The position numbers and the translations under genes are program-made. A stretch of 64,000 bases of DNA from assembly GCF_021018895.1 (NCBI RefSeq), contig NC_079368.1, forward strand, positions 4,495,501 to 4,559,500, read 5' to 3'. The first letter of the stretch is position 1, and every line of letters begins with the position of its first letter. Under the pieces are notes generated by a model. It made no database searches. It saw nothing but the letters and a program-made list of their open reading frames with translations, and was not told the DNA's origin. This document shows, one piece after another, positions 53,896-64,000 of this stretch. This DNA comes from Seriola aureovittata. Taxonomy: Eukaryota; Chordata; Actinopteri; Carangiformes; Carangidae.

Positions 53896-54785
53896 ATCTT
53901 GTAGGTTTTGTGAGAGAAAAAATGGAGAAAGTGAAAAAATAAGAAGAGCACTGCAGCCCACCAATACCCTTCAGGTCACACACCATCACTTAACATTACA
54001 GTCATCAATATAACTTTCTTTTACAGTAATGATTCAAATGAAATCTCTTAATCAGCACGTCGATCCTTACCTTTTAGAAGTTATATCCAGGATTTTGCAG
54101 TTAAGTTTTCCGAATCCACATCCAGAGCAGGTCAAAGTCAAGCAACATGTCGCTTTTTTTTTCTTTTAGGCATCTGCCATCTTGTCTGTGGTCTCACCAG
54201 ATGACAGTTGCCTAAGTCAAACAACTACCACACCTACTTGCTGTGAGACTTTACTAATTTGATTTGCAAAACTAATTTACTAATCCAATAACAGAAGCTA
54301 TATCATGACAGTCATTAAATGACGGTCATAATGTGTATTCTTCCTTTTCCACAAATGACAGAAAATGTTCTTTGTTTCTCGAGCAGCTACAGGTCTCAGA
54401 AAGTTAAGAAAAAACTTCAATAGTGAAGGAAAACTCTGAGATGTCTCAGCAGCTGTGCCCCGATCCACTGTGTCGCTGCCAGGTTGTTTGTCAGGTATAT
54501 GGAGACAGACATTCTAAAGTGGCTTTGATAGTCATAATGATTAGAACTTAGAATGACGTCATAATGAGGATTCCACACACACACACACTGAATGCTCTCT
54601 ACTGAATACTACACTCCTCAGGGTTAAACAGTAGCTAGAAAAGTTATGCATTATTCATGAATTGGCCATAAAATGTGATCTGATCTTTATGTAAGACATA
54701 CATATAGTAAACACAATGTACTTAAGGTAACAATACACAGACATTTATAAGTGCTCGTGACTATATTGAACACAGCCATTAAACA
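53896..54785. other. Unassigned spacer right of the satellite
   Basis: AT-rich unique-looking DNA with a CA run near 54574-54588. No gene or element recognised. Confidence 0.5.
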
Positions 54786-55258
54786 CTCACAATGCTGGTG
54801 GAAAAAATAAGTGGCCCTTGGATTAAAAAACTGGTCCCAGTATTAACCTCATACAAGCTCTTCCAGTAGGTGCTAATCAGACCTGCATATTGTTCAGGAT
54901 GAATTTTGGACTATTCAGACCTGCAGCAGCTCAGACATAGTCTTTAAGATGTCTGCTGTTAATGTCTTTCTGAGGTCATTCCTCTGTATTTCACAACTAA
55001 GATGATGTTTTTGTTTTCTGATTCAGTTCCCTTCTTATGCCACACCTAGTGCTGTTTGTTCTTCCCAACCAATTCAACTTTAGCTTCATCAGTCCACAAA
55101 ATCATTTCTAAGTGTCATGTGTTAAGTTGCTCCTTGGCAAATATCTGATGTGCAATGATGTTTCTTTTTTGGAGTGCATCAGCTTCCTTCATGTTTTCCT
55201 GCCACGGACACCATGCACCATGATTTGTGTATGGTTGACTCATGAACAGAGATGTCAA
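54786..55258 (-). mobile_element. Dead Tc1/mariner-type transposon fragment
   Basis: Plus-strand phrases CCAATTCAACTTTAGCTTCA then TCAGTCCACAAAATCATTT, TTCATGTTTTCCTGCCACGG and GACTCATGAACAGAGATGTC correspond, read antisense, to a transposase region of an abundant fish DNA transposon as remembered. Stops and indels interrupt every frame. Neither terminal inverted repeat is visible. Confidence 0.55.
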
Positions 55259-55463
55259 AGAAATGCAAAGGAAACCTATCATTTATGAAATAAAATAAGA
55301 AAAAAACGGGAACTGATTTGACACCTCCTCAAATGAGCAAGAAAATCCTCCAGAAAACCTTTCAGGTCAGATTGGAGGAGTCCTTGGGAAGAAATACACA
55401 AGAGGAGCCACCTGACTGTTTTGACAGTCAAAGAAATGCAAAGGAAACCTAACATTTTAAACA
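55259..55463. repeat. Isolated diverged copy of the satellite monomer
   Basis: Shares with the array AGGAAACCTA, CTGATTTGACACCTCC, AACCTTTCAGGTCAGATTGG and GAGTCCTTGGGAAGAA, but carries substitutions and small deletions. It lies 1.36 kb from the array end and directly abuts the transposon relic to its left. The phrase GTCAAAGAAATGCAAAGGAA occurs near both ends (about 55254 and 55430), bounding one roughly 176-bp unit. Confidence 0.85.
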
Positions 55464-56029
55464 CAGGCCGTTGTAATTATACTCTTTGACCACTTGAGGG
55501 CAGTAAACCGCTCATAATTACAAAAATGGCAGCTAGCAATTTAAGCGTCAAATCCGACCAATGTTCCTGTGAGCCTCTTCAAAATATATTTTTTAAACAG
55601 ACAAACAGATTACACTTTTAGCACAGCATAGCCTTAAATTTGAGCAATGTCATGTTTCTTTTCCTGTAATAAAAAAAACAGGTGTGCGCGCAATGGCTTG
55701 ACTGTAACCCTAAGGCATTTAGCTTCGTCGGCATTAAGTGCTCTCTTCCTGATGATTGCAAAATATCTTTTGAGGTTCTGTGGTTGCTTACAGTTAGTAG
55801 GAATATACACTCGGATGCTAGTGGCTATTTTTTCTGTCTGAAACAGTTAATGTAGTCAATTTTGGATCTGTGGATATGACGCTTTTATTTTGCGAACTGG
55901 AACCGGAAGTGTTGTGTTTGTTGTTGATCACACACGAGTAGACGTCTAGCTTGTGAGTCGACATCGTTGGTGGCATTATTATGTTTTCCTGTGTATTTTA
56001 GTAGGATAATTCATTTTAAACAGGTAGTG
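55464..56029 (+). promoter_or_regulatory. ogfod2: ogfod2 promoter and 5' UTR region
   Basis: Upstream of the ogfod2 ATG. An ETS-family consensus ACCGGAAGTG is at 55902-55911, a common feature of TATA-less housekeeping promoters. The start is probably between about 55900 and 55990. Confidence 0.5.
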
Positions 56030-59000
56030 ATGAAAACCGAGGAAGAAGGAAAGTCTCAGTTTTACACCTGTAACTGTTTCACGACTGATAACATTTTCCT
56101 GAAGGACTACAAACTCCATGTTCGCTTTGAGTCGGAGCAGCAGTTCAGGCTGGACTATCATGCTGTGAGTGGATATCAGTTACATTATCAATGCACAGAC
56201 AGTAGCTGCGGTGACGTACCCTTTTTGTAATCTGTGTATCTCTCATGTTCATTATTGCTACGCAGCTGCTGAGGAGGCTCGGCTGCGTCACGGACCAACA
56301 GTTTGAGGATGTGCTGCACGAGGTAACGACAGCAGTGTGTGTGTGTGTTTTCACTCCGTGTGTGTCGGTGCCTTACCATTAAAACCAAAAACAGCTTTAC
56401 AGTAATTCCTGACATTACATCACATTTACTCATTTGACAGACACTTTTATGCAAAGCGACCTACAAATTAGTGACATCGCTAAAGCTTCAGTGCATCATG
56501 ACATGACTTTATTTGTTTGGTCAGTGATCAGGTTTAAAATGTTGAAGAGACAAAACCCTCAAACATCTCGCTAATGATAGTCATTTCATCCACACACTGA
56601 ATTTCAACATAGCAGTGTTGTCCCAAATCAAACTACTTTGTGACAAAAACATTTGTGTAGATAAATATAATATACATATGGTGTGGTGTCCACTGTGACA
56701 GCTGCAGTCTCCACGGTCGTCATTTTCACAACATTGGCGGTCCCTCCACTTCCACTACGAAGCCAAGATGGCAACGTTATAGGGTGAGAAGTGTCCGTTG
56801 TTTTACACTAAACCTTTTGACCATTTTGAGCGCAGCATCCAGGTGCTTGTAGTTCTCTGCATGTTGTACTTGTGAACACACTTAAGGACTCAAAATAACA
56901 AGTGTGTGTATGGAAGTATGCGATTTGAGACACAGCATTACAAAAAATGAGTCATTTCTCCACCAGATAGCACTGACAAGTTGATTCTCACATTGTAAAA
57001 CGTCCCATTTTGTGTGGCAGTGAGGGATATTGAGGTCACAGTAAGAAAAAAAAAATCCAAAAGATCCAGATCAAGATTAATAGTTTATGTATTATGTTTA
57101 TGTGAAAAATTACTATGGGCCCATACACTGTTATCTGTTGTTTTGTTTTTTATTCCCAAATATCTACATCAGTATCGGCCTGAAATATCCAATGTTGGTC
57201 AGACTGTAACTTGAAGACTTCCCCTTGGACTCTAGGAAACTGTGATTGATATGTTTTCATTATTTTCATACAATTTATATAAATTATGGATCAATTTATC
57301 AAAATATACACAGTCACATTAATCAGTAATGAAATAACTAATTGTTATGTTGGTTGCACTGTTTTATCACCTGATTGTCTAGTTGGTCTCATCCTGGTAG
57401 AGAACAGAGCTAAAATTGCATAGCATACAGTTAGTAGATCCACACCTCATGATGACCCCCATATTATCACATAATTATTGGTGATCAATATAAGACATTT
57501 TCTCTTGTAGTCGGGATCATGAGGTAACTCACCTTTTTCTTCTGCAGTTAACTCACCATCTCTACCGGACTGTAACTGTGAGTCTGTTCTGTTTAGGTTT
57601 CACAGGAAGTGGACAGGCGAAGGCGTCTCAGTGTGACGTCTGCTGAGAGAGCTGCTGTTATAAAAGACGTTTACCAGCCGATCCATCCTCATGTCTACCA
57701 TCTGCAGGTATTTACTGCACCCGTCTCTGCTTACAGTGTCGTTTATAATGCGTCATGAACACTTTGCTAAGACGCGTCTGCGCTCCGACTCTCCTCAGGA
57801 GTCTTACCTCACTCCGAAGTTCAAGCAGATTGTCGAGTTGTGTCGAAGCGGCGACCCCAGTGAACACAGCCTCTTAGGCTTGTTGGAGGAGGAGGCAGGT
57901 GGGCTGGAGTGCGCTTTCATTTTCTACCGGAGACCAAAGCTCTGCTGATTTGTAGACATCAATTAGCTTCATTTTCAGAGCCTCAGCCATGGATGTTGAG
58001 TGTCACCACAAGGTTTGAAGAGTCAGAGAATTTACCTGCATTACAAGTTCTGATGAGTCAATTAAGACAAAATGAGATGATGAAGTTGAGTGTTTTACCT
58101 GCAGAATGGTGGCCAAACATGTCCACAATTACTGTTCAATCTTTTTGTTTTTTTAAGTCCATGAAATAAAAAGTGACAGAGTCAAATATGTTAAGTATGT
58201 CATTTGACCCTAATGACCAAACAAATATTCAAAATTGATCTGAAGATTAAACAGCAATTAAGGTAATTGTTTTTTTTGCAACCCTAGTTATACAACAGTT
58301 ATATGAAGCAAGAACAGGAATTAGCAAAGTTTATGGGTCTTAAAGTATTAACAGAGGCTTACGGTCATTTGTTTATGTTGAATAAACAATGATATATTTA
58401 ACTATGAAAATGCTACATGGATCATCTTTGATTGATTCCCATCTCTCTGTTTTAGCTCCACAAGTGTATCGCTTCCCTGTGTTTGAGAAGAGCTTCTGTG
58501 AGGAGCTGGTGGAGGAGCTGGAGCACTTTGAGCAGTCTTCAGCCCCTAAAGGAAGACCCAACACCATGAACCATTATGGGGTAATGTGTCTATGTCTACT
58601 GGCTGAAAGCCCTTAAAGCACCATTTAATCATTGCTCACTCATTCATGTTTCATCTTTATTGTGCCCTGACATTTGGATCCTTGGCCTGCCATGGCCGCA
58701 TTGGTCATGAATTACATGCAGGGACTTTGAGTCAGGGAATGGCTTTGGATTTTTTTTCTTCAGCAAAAACCTTAAAAAGGAATAATCTGCAAGATTTGTT
58801 GTTGCTGTTTGTAAACACACCATTCAAAATTCAGAAAACTCATTAATTTCTACAATATAAATAAACACACCCACACCAACACACAATCCTGCAGGACCGT
58901 GCCGCATTGATGGATTTTGAGTGAATGCAGCTCCATGACAGAGAGCAGAGGAGAGAGACAGTGATGTAACCTGGTCACTGTGTTTCTATAGAGTCCGTCA

Positions 59001-59846
59001 CACCCTGCAACCTGTTACTGGCTGGGGGCCAAACACCCACAGGCCAAAGGCTGCAGCCCAGAAATGTCCCATACACAGCAAAATAAGAAGAAAATTAGAA
59101 AATACAGGCTCTTGTCTAGATAAATACACTTCCACACATTTCTAGTTTAGGAAAAACCTGCATATTATATCTTTTAAGTATAAGCCATGAAAGAGCTTTT
59201 TATTTTTTATTCATGATATCCTTTTGATTCTCTCCCTCCCCAGGTCCTCCTGAATGAACTGGGTTTTGACGAGGGATTCTTCACGCCTCTCCGTGAGCAG
59301 TACCTTCACCCGCTCACCTCCCTGCTGTACCCAGACTGTGGGGGCCGCTGTCTGGATAGCCACAAGGCCTTTGTGGTCAAATATGACATGAATGAAGACC
59401 TGGACCTGAGCTACCACTACGACAATGCAGAGGTCACCCTTAATGTTTCGCTGGGGAAGGAATTCACGGAGGGAAACCTTTATTTTGGTGACATGAGACA
59501 GGTGACTGTATGGTTATAGTGATCTACTATTATACTATTATTACTACCATCACCACACCTACAACCACCACATCGACCACTACCTACATTAACAAACATG
59601 AATATATTTTCAGCTCCTGGATACATGGTGCATTGTTGTGCAAATAAACACCATATAGGTTTAAGTGGAGTAAATAAATACATAATGATAAAAGAATAAA
59701 TATAAACATTTATCAGGTATTCACATAAACAGTAAGCAAATACAGAAATGTACACGATTTTTTGTTTGGGGTTAGTCTTAAGGAGTAACTGTAATTAAAT
59801 TTCTATTAAAAAGATATAAGATAAGATAGATATTATATATTATAAA

Positions 59847-59892
<46 letters not shown>

Positions 59893-60536
59893 CTCAGTGT
59901 ATTTACCCATTAAGAGTATTAGATTTATAATACAACACAAGACATTAAAGTTAATAATATTTTTATTTTTATAATATCTTATAACTATAACTGAATTCCT
60001 AGTTTTATTGAAAATAAACACCTGTCCAAAACTTACATAATGATAAAAAAAATAAGTAAAAAAAGATTTTGCCTGTACATATACATTTATTGTTGACATT
60101 ACGCCTTGCAATATAGGCTATGTTTTTATTATTGTTAATAATATTAGTAATTTCCATGGTGAAAAGTTATGAGCTTAAGACAATTTCCATGATAATAAAT
60201 CCTGCTAATAAAACGTGTAGTGATAGTGTAGAAATGCTCTCATGACCAGTGGTTTGTTGCCCCCTGCAGGTTCCTTTAAGTGACACAGAGTGTTCAGAGG
60301 TTGAACACAGGGTGACCGAGGGCCTCCTCCACCGGGGCCAACACATGCACGGGGCCCTGCCCATCTCCTCCGGCCAGCGCTGGAACCTCATCATCTGGAT
60401 GAGAGCGTCGCAGGAACGCAACAAACTGTGCCCCATGTGCAACAGGAAGCCGACACTGGTGGAGGGAGAGGGCTTCGCTGATGGGTTCACCAAACACTTT
60501 AACGCCTCACTCAACGTTTCCTGTGTGCTGACGTAG
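56030..60536 (+). CDS. ogfod2: OGFOD2, 2-oxoglutarate- and Fe(II)-dependent oxygenase domain protein 2 (complete, 350 aa)
   Basis: Predicted prolyl-4-hydroxylase-like dioxygenase; the physiological substrate is not known to me. Coding exons are 56030-56164, 56266-56322, 57597-57707, 57799-57898, 58456-58580, 59244-59501 and 60270-60536, all GT-AG, chaining to 350 codons plus TAG, the same length as human. The ATG at 56030 precedes a Cys-rich segment (FYTCNCFTTDN) and LHVRF, aligned with the human N-terminus. The catalytic domain spans about 140-350: HFEQSSAPKGRPNTMN, LLYPDCGGRCLDSHKAFVVKY, then the iron-binding HxD (H234, D236) in YHYDNAEVTLNVSLG, the distal histidine H289 in HMHGALP and the 2-oxoglutarate-anchoring R299 in GQRWNL. 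All facial-triad residues are present, so activity is plausible. A Cys pair near the C-terminus (CPMC) is family-conserved. It is transcribed away from the abcb9 side. Confidence 0.96.
56165..56265 (+). other. ogfod2: ogfod2 intron 1 (short)
   Basis: A 101-bp intron with donor GTGAGT and acceptor CTACGCAG. Noted because an open frame runs through part of it and could mislead a simple ORF call. Confidence 0.85.
56410..56470. repeat. Short fragment of a widespread teleost repeat
   Basis: TTTACTCATTTGACAGACAC followed by TTTTATGCAAAGCGACCTAC closely resembles a phrase found in very many fish introns (TTTAGCAGACGCTTTTATCC type). Only about 60 bases remain. Confidence 0.6.
56615..56936. mobile_element. 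TIR-bounded non-autonomous DNA element in ogfod2 intron 2
   Basis: The left end GTGTTGTCCCAAATCAAACT then ACTTT mirrors the right end, which on the other strand reads GCTGTGTCTCAAATCGCATA then CTTCC. Internal phrases (CCATTTTGAGCGCAGCATCC, AACACACTTAAGGACTCAAA) fit a known abundant fish element. About 322 bp, no coding capacity. Confidence 0.6.
57210..57365. repeat. TAATCGATTA-type dispersed repeat fragment
   Basis: CTTGAAGACTTCCCCTTGGA, CTCTAGGAAACTGTGATTGA and a later CACATTAATCAGTAATGAAA fit the family. Confidence 0.5.
59502..60269 (+). other. ogfod2: ogfod2 intron 6 with (AT)n
   Basis: AT-rich intron with a perfect AT run at about 59849-59890. No exon or other element. Confidence 0.7.
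59849..59890. repeat. (AT)n microsatellite
   Basis: Uninterrupted AT dinucleotides, about 42 bases. Self-complementary, so it may form a cruciform or hairpin. Confidence 0.95.
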
Positions 60537-61202
60537 TGTATCCAGCTGCTACAGGTCTTTTATAAAAGACATTGTGTGTAAGATTGAAATTTGCGAGTTT
60601 GGCTTCCCCAGGTGTTTTGGAAGAGGATACTGACAGACAGCGGTGCAGGCTGCTCCCTCCTGCTGATGCTGTAGGAACGATGATTTTTGTTCATCTGATC
60701 TAAATTGTTTGGGGATGCAGTTGAATAGACAGATTTGCTGCTGTAGTTTCATGGTTGTAGAGTTAACCAAGATTACACTGGGTGACAGTAGAAAAACATT
60801 AATTCTAATGACACATTTTACTGTATTCCAAATTGGAATGATTAATATATATTATTTGTACTATTAAAAGATAGTGATATTACTATAATTCTGGGCTTCA
60901 GACTTTCAATTTAGTTTCCTAATGATCCAGTTATATTTAAAAAAAAACAAAAAAAACACACACTGGTCACACCCCTGTGTTTACGTACAATGTGATTGTT
61001 ACTTGTGCCAAAGATTATTTAGAGAAGGTTTATTTTAAAATAAGCGCTTTGCCAATCTTTTTCTTTACTTAAACTGAGTATTGATCTAATTCAGGGGGGA
61101 GGGACAGGAGTCACGAATTAGCAATAGCTATAAAGTGTTTGTGCAACACATCAGTTTCATGCTCTGTTTTGAAATGTTAAATTGCATTCTCCCTATCAAA
61201 GA

Positions 61203-61208
61203 AATAAA
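61203..61208 (+). terminator. ogfod2: Probable ogfod2 polyadenylation signal
   Basis: AATAAA about 670 bases past the TAG, followed by a GT-containing stretch (AAAAATGTGTCC). This gives a 3' UTR of about 0.7 kb. Confidence 0.5.
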
Positions 61209-61229
61209 CTAAAACTCAACAAAAAATGT

Positions 61230-62833
61230 GTCCTCTTTCCCTAAATCTAAAATTACTAAACCCCTTCTTTTTTTTTTTTAAAACAAAAAAAAAAATTGTC
61301 CTTTTTGTATCAGGTAACATGAGGTCAGTGTTGCAGTGGCACTCAATTAAATGAAATTAGCAGGAACATTTAAATGCACCCTGTGCACATTAGTAGTGCT
61401 ACAGAGCACTGTATCAGTGGATCCCTGTTTTATTTGTAGCATGCACAAAAATTAAATGTCATACACATAAAGGCTGCTGGCTTCGTACTTTTCCAAGAAG
61501 TGAGGCAGTGTGCCAACAAAGGCAAGACTGCAAGCTAGCAAACATAGATGTAACCAATGCAGGATTTGAATAAATTAAAAATTTTGGCTTTGCAAATGTT
61601 TTATGAGAAAGGAAATGAGAAAGGAAACTTTTGTTTGTATAAGAAAAAGTCCACAGGAAACTTGAATTCTATAATTAAATTGTTGATGAGTCATATCTGG
61701 CCAATACTCAACTTTTGCAAAATAACAATATAGAAAATAGTTGATCAGATCTCTGGATTAGGAAGAATGGAAATGAACATATATTTCTGATGATCTGTAT
61801 TTCTCTTTTGACACAGCCAGGACAGATTTCTCAGTTCTGCTACAGAATGGATAAAAATCACCATGTTCAACTTAAGACAACACACATAATTTGGAATAAT
61901 AATATTTTAATTACATACATTATATCTATCAATTCATGAATATCCATCCTTTGTGCATTTGTTTTTTATTGCCATATGAATTTAGTGTTGTGCTGAGAGT
62001 TAATTATGTTCTCGTACAAAGTTGTGGAGAGTAAAAACAAACATGAACATGTTACACTACATCTTGCAAAATAAAGTGATGCTTTTCAGCAACATCACAA
62101 CATCAGGACTTTTTGGTTGTTTCTTTTTGTTCCTGGTAAATGTGCCAATGCTGAGAGTTGAACTGGAGGGAAACAGGGAAAAGCAGAGCTGGTTCTCTGG
62201 GATCAGAGGCACACTGCAGCATATTCAAACACACACCAAAACACAAATTTGCAAAAACTAACTTACAGTAAAAGGCATGGCTTTGTACAGCTGACTTTAC
62301 AACTTGATGTTAAATAGTTCTGTTACTAACTCGGAGCTTGTTTTCACATTTCCTGTTTCAAAATCAAACTGTTCACACAGGCTGATGTGAAATTATTGTA
62401 CAATAAGTTTTGGTTTGATTTCAAGATTAGCTTGGATTTAAAATAATTACAATAATAGTACAATATCAATGTAGCTAGTAATAATAAAGATACATATTTT
62501 CACATCAAATATATCATTCTATACAGATAAATATTTCCTCTTTCATTAGGGCCATTTACATCATACAAGTAAATAAATAAATTCAGTTTCCAATAAACTA
62601 TTTAGAGCAGAATTTGTCAAGATTGCACCAGTTTAAATGCAGGTGCATTAAAACTTTTAACTTCCCCAGCTGCATTGACTGCATCGGTCCCATATCAGTC
62701 TGTTCAGGTGTCAGTATGCACACAGCTGTCAGTCTGTGCCACCTCGTACTGTCTGTGGGTCAGCACTGGCTGCATTCAGTAGTCTGCCCACATAATGTGC
62801 ATTGCTCTGTCAACAAGACGCCGTGTCTCAGCT
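61230..62833. other. Convergent intergenic DNA, including the probable 3' UTR of the right-edge gene
   Basis: No coding signal between the ogfod2 end and the minus-strand exon at 62.83 kb. AT-rich, with an A/T homopolymer patch near 61.27-61.30 kb. The segment adjoining the right-edge exon is presumably its 3' UTR. Confidence 0.5.
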
Positions 62834-62999
62834 TTATAATGTGGTCTCACTGCTCATGTCCCGGGGCCGGTGGTGGTCGATGTCCGAGTCATAGTCCGAC
62901 TCCATCTCAATCTTGACCTGGGGCACGGGACAGGCCATTCCTCGGCCCATGGGCATGGCCGGAGATGACGGGCAGGAGATCTTCAGGTGGAGGGTGATG
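62834..62999 (-). CDS. Probable last coding exon of an unidentified gene (C-terminal tail with PDZ-ligand-like end)
   Basis: A strong acceptor (TTGCCCTTTCTCAG) precedes 62999. The frame ITLHLKISCPSSPAMPMG, then VKIEMESDYDSDIDHH and DMSSETTL, runs to TAA at 62834-62836. Third positions are strongly G/C, unlike the AT-rich surroundings, which supports real coding sequence. The tail is acidic and ends in ETTL, which fits the class I PDZ-binding pattern (S/T-x-hydrophobic). The same frame stays open to about 63111, where another acceptor-like TGCTGTAG exists, so the exon may be longer. I do not recognise the family. The rest of the gene lies off the right edge. Confidence 0.5.
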
Positions 63000-63111
63000 C
63001 TGAGAAAGGGCAAGCTCCAGTTACCATACACACCGACAGCCAAATAAACCGAGGGGCTACTGGGCAGGGCGGAGGAGCTCAGCCATGAGGGGTCATGACC
63101 CCAGGCAGAAA

Positions 63112-64000
63112 CTACAGCAGCTCACGTCAGTGATGAACGAGAGAAAATAAACTAATGAGTTTAATGAGCTGCTGCAGTGGTTGTTTGTGGCCACAACGGC
63201 TCACAGTGAAGATTGGGGCTGATGACTAGGATACGTAAGTTTTTACTATATTTTATTAAACAAAACCTGATTTTCTAAATATGAATATTTACTAGTACAA
63301 AATTAAATATGCACTGGTTTTGACTTTGACGTCAATTGATACTTTAAGTTTTGCACCTAAGTTCTTATGTTTACTTGTGCTCAGTCAGTCAGTGCTTGTT
63401 GTCACATTATTGGTTTAAAGAATGACTGAATGCAGAGCTTAAAGTGGAAGCTGTATCTCTTTAAAAATGTTGTACTTTGCCAAAGAACTGAGTTTGGAGG
63501 GTTTGGTGACAGAAATGGATTCTAGGTACGCAGAAATCTTTCAATAAAACAAAATCACAAACCATAATCTTATCTATCCACAGTTGACAAAATAAATTCA
63601 TATCAATCAGTTACAATGTCAATTCCAAACCATGCCTCTTTTAAAGCAATGCAGACATGATGGGCAATTTTGAAACTCCAAATTTCCCACAAAGGATAAA
63701 AAACAGTCAAACAAAGTATTTATGCTTAAATGTTTAGCAAAATGAGTAAAGGCTGCACTTTCAATGCAAAATCATTCCATTGAAACTGCTGTGGCTCCAG
63801 GTGAGGGCAGTTCATAGAGCAGGAAGCTAGGGGTCAGGCTACGTTTCACATGCAGGTGTGGTTGGTTTTATTAACAGATTCAGCACATGAAGGAAAAAGA
63901 AACAACCAAAACAATGATGCTTGTTGCATGTGGATGATTATACAGTTCAAAATAGCCTACAATAAATGTATCAATAAATATGCTCTAGATATACAACACA
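63112..64000. other. Right-edge sequence, probably intron of the unidentified gene
   Basis: AT-rich; no exon, RNA gene or repeat recognised. Confidence 0.4.

Noticed and set aside
53896..54785. A 5' exon or promoter near the AGATGGCAGATGCC-type phrase at about 54170-54185
   Set aside because: No downstream exon in frame and no splice logic on either strand.
60249..60514. Minus-strand open frames of 67-115 codons
   Set aside because: Antisense shadows of the ogfod2 last exon.

Overview
This window reads as chromosomal DNA of a ray-finned, probably percomorph, fish. It has long AT-rich introns, many CA/GT microsatellites and dispersed repeats of teleost type. It also has multi-exon genes with GT-AG introns whose products resemble vertebrate proteins. 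No prokaryotic, organellar or viral gene order is visible. Exons were called from translated similarity to remembered families plus splice sites and reading-phase bookkeeping. Four complete coding models close in frame: 282, 813, 433 and 350 codons.

Layout, left to right. (1) 1-14.5 kb, minus strand: the 5' end of a calcineurin catalytic subunit gene, best matched to the gamma isoform (ppp3cc). Four coding exons lie here and the rest of the gene is off the left edge. (2) 17.9-32.1 kb, minus: complete vps37b, an ESCRT-I subunit. (3) 33.9-40.75 kb, minus: complete abcb9 (TAP-like lysosomal peptide transporter), 11 coding exons plus a likely non-coding first exon. (4) 41.6-45.15 kb, minus: an intact eight-exon gene for a GIN-type, transposon-derived integrase-like protein. 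Its zinc-binding HHCC residues are intact but its DDE triad is changed. (5) 45.5-53.9 kb: an 8.4-kb satellite-like tandem array with higher-order structure (about 473 + 545 = 1,018 bp). A single outlying copy at 55.26-55.46 kb abuts a dead DNA-transposon fragment. (6) 56.0-61.2 kb, plus: complete ogfod2, a 2-oxoglutarate/iron dioxygenase. (7) 62.8-63.0 kb, minus: a probable last exon of an unidentified gene ending in a PDZ-ligand-like tail.

The vps37b-abcb9-ogfod2 order and orientations match what I recall of human 12q24.31. That supports the abcb9 call over tap2-type paralogues. The domesticated integrase gene and the satellite both sit between abcb9 and ogfod2, so this intergenic interval is the evolutionarily active part of the window. 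The genes are independent housekeeping or signalling loci, not an operon or pathway. The only shared theme is membrane and lysosome biology for vps37b and abcb9. I saw no bacterial-style defence system, CRISPR array or RNA gene.
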